Source: Dehalococcoidia bacterium (GTDB lineage: Bacteria; Chloroflexota; Dehalococcoidia; Dehalococcoidales; E44-bin46). Taken from it: 5,277 nt of DNA. This document shows positions 4,911 to 5,277 of the stretch, piece by piece. The notes beneath the pieces were generated by a model, which was given only the letters and a program-made list of their open reading frames with translations, searched no databases and was not told the origin of the DNA. Made by a program: the position numbers and the translations under genes. The DNA lies in contig CP070810.1 of assembly GCA_020343755.1 (NCBI GenBank), forward strand, positions 127,061 through 132,337. Direction: 5' to 3'. Positions within the stretch are counted from its first letter, which is position 1. Each line of letters begins with the position of its first letter.

Positions 4911-5277
4911 GCGTGGTATCTTCGGCCGGGGTGCTGAGGAGCCTAAGATTAGAGTGGAGCCCATGGCCAAGAAGGAAAGCGATATAACTGAGGTAGCTAA
5001 GAGTGTCTTGGAGACGCTGATTACCAAGCTGGGGGTGGTGGCTTCGGTTGTGCCTCAGGCTAAACCGGTTGCTGATGGGGAAGAAGCTGCTACTTCCATT
5101 GAACTTGATATTAAGGGTGACGACCTAGGCATCTTGATTGGGCGGCGTGGCCAGACCCTGGCTTGTCTACAGTATCTGGTCAGGCTTATTGTTGGGCATC
5201 AGACCGAGGCCTGGGTACCAATAATTATTGATGTTGAGGGGTATAAGCAGCGCCGTTATGAAGCACTGCAGGCTTTA
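4798..5277 (+). CDS. jag: RNA-binding protein Jag/KhpB (3' end outside window)
   Basis: The first 160 codons of an open frame run to the right edge. ATG 4798 gives MEYLEISAKSVEEAIHQALE, the start of the Jag N-terminal domain, which continues to the KEGKRGIFGRGAE motif and an acidic, alanine-rich linker. A KH domain follows, with the GRRG loop at residues 115-118 (IGRRGQTLACLQYLVRLI). The R3H domain should begin near the edge (GYKQRRYEALQAL). Jag (KhpB, SpoIIIJ-associated) is an RNA-binding protein regularly encoded next to yidC. The gene starts 113 bp before the yidC stop in the +1 frame relative to it. The Shine-Dalgarno is not well placed: GGAGG (4778-4782) is 15 nt away and AGG (4793-4795) too close, so translation is probably coupled to yidC. 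No stop is in view. Confidence 0.95.
   Translation, partial: MEYLEISAKSVEEAIHQALEQLGVSREEVNVTVLKEGKRGIFGRGAEEPKIRVEPMAKKESDITEVAKSVLETLITKLGVVASVVPQAKPVADGEEAATSIELDIKGDDLGILIGRRGQTLACLQYLVRLIVGHQTEAWVPIIIDVEGYKQRRYEALQAL

Noticed and set aside
4845..5027. Minus-strand 60-codon frame opposite the yidC/jag overlap
   Set aside because: It is antisense to two conserved genes and shows no family features.

Overview
The window looks like a bacterial chromosome of moderate G+C content. Several cues point to the Chloroflexota, most likely a Dehalococcoidia-type lineage: YidC has no signal peptide or lipobox, S18 is of the zinc-binding type, GTG and TTG starts are frequent, and the serine recombinase tail resembles ones I associate with that group. 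The taxon is an inference from gene content; no rRNA is present to confirm it.

Left edge (1-481): the 3' end of a large serine recombinase gene reads rightwards into a complete tRNA-Asp(GUC) gene on the minus strand. The last 12 codons and the stop of the recombinase lie inside the tRNA gene. This is the pattern left by an integrative element that uses the tRNA 3' end as its attachment site. The element itself lies to the left, outside the window. The tRNA keeps its own promoter on the side away from the element.

Positions 482-696 are a divergent intergenic region. It holds a good minus-strand promoter for the tRNA and an extended -10 promoter for rpsF. From there to the right edge every gene is on the plus strand. 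The first block is rpsF-ssb-rpsR (S6, single-strand DNA-binding protein, S18), followed closely by rpmH (L34, 46 aa, GTG start). After rpmH there is a terminator-like hairpin with a T run and then a dense cluster of palindromes (2064-2171).

The second block is rnpA, yidD, a beta-propeller lipoprotein, yidC and jag (khpB). It is tightly packed, and yidC and jag overlap by 113 bp. It couples ribosome and tRNA maturation (L34, RNase P protein) with membrane protein insertion (YidD, YidC) and the RNA-binding partner Jag. The lipoprotein between yidD and yidC is the least standard member.

Most of the window is conserved housekeeping sequence. The points that merit a second look are the recombinase/tRNA junction, the yidC-jag dual-coding overlap that encodes the basic YidC tail, the beta-propeller lipoprotein, the palindrome cluster before rnpA, and the SSB tail whose DIPF motif is not terminal. 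I see no clearly undescribed system inside the window; if there is one, it is more likely in the integrated element to the left.
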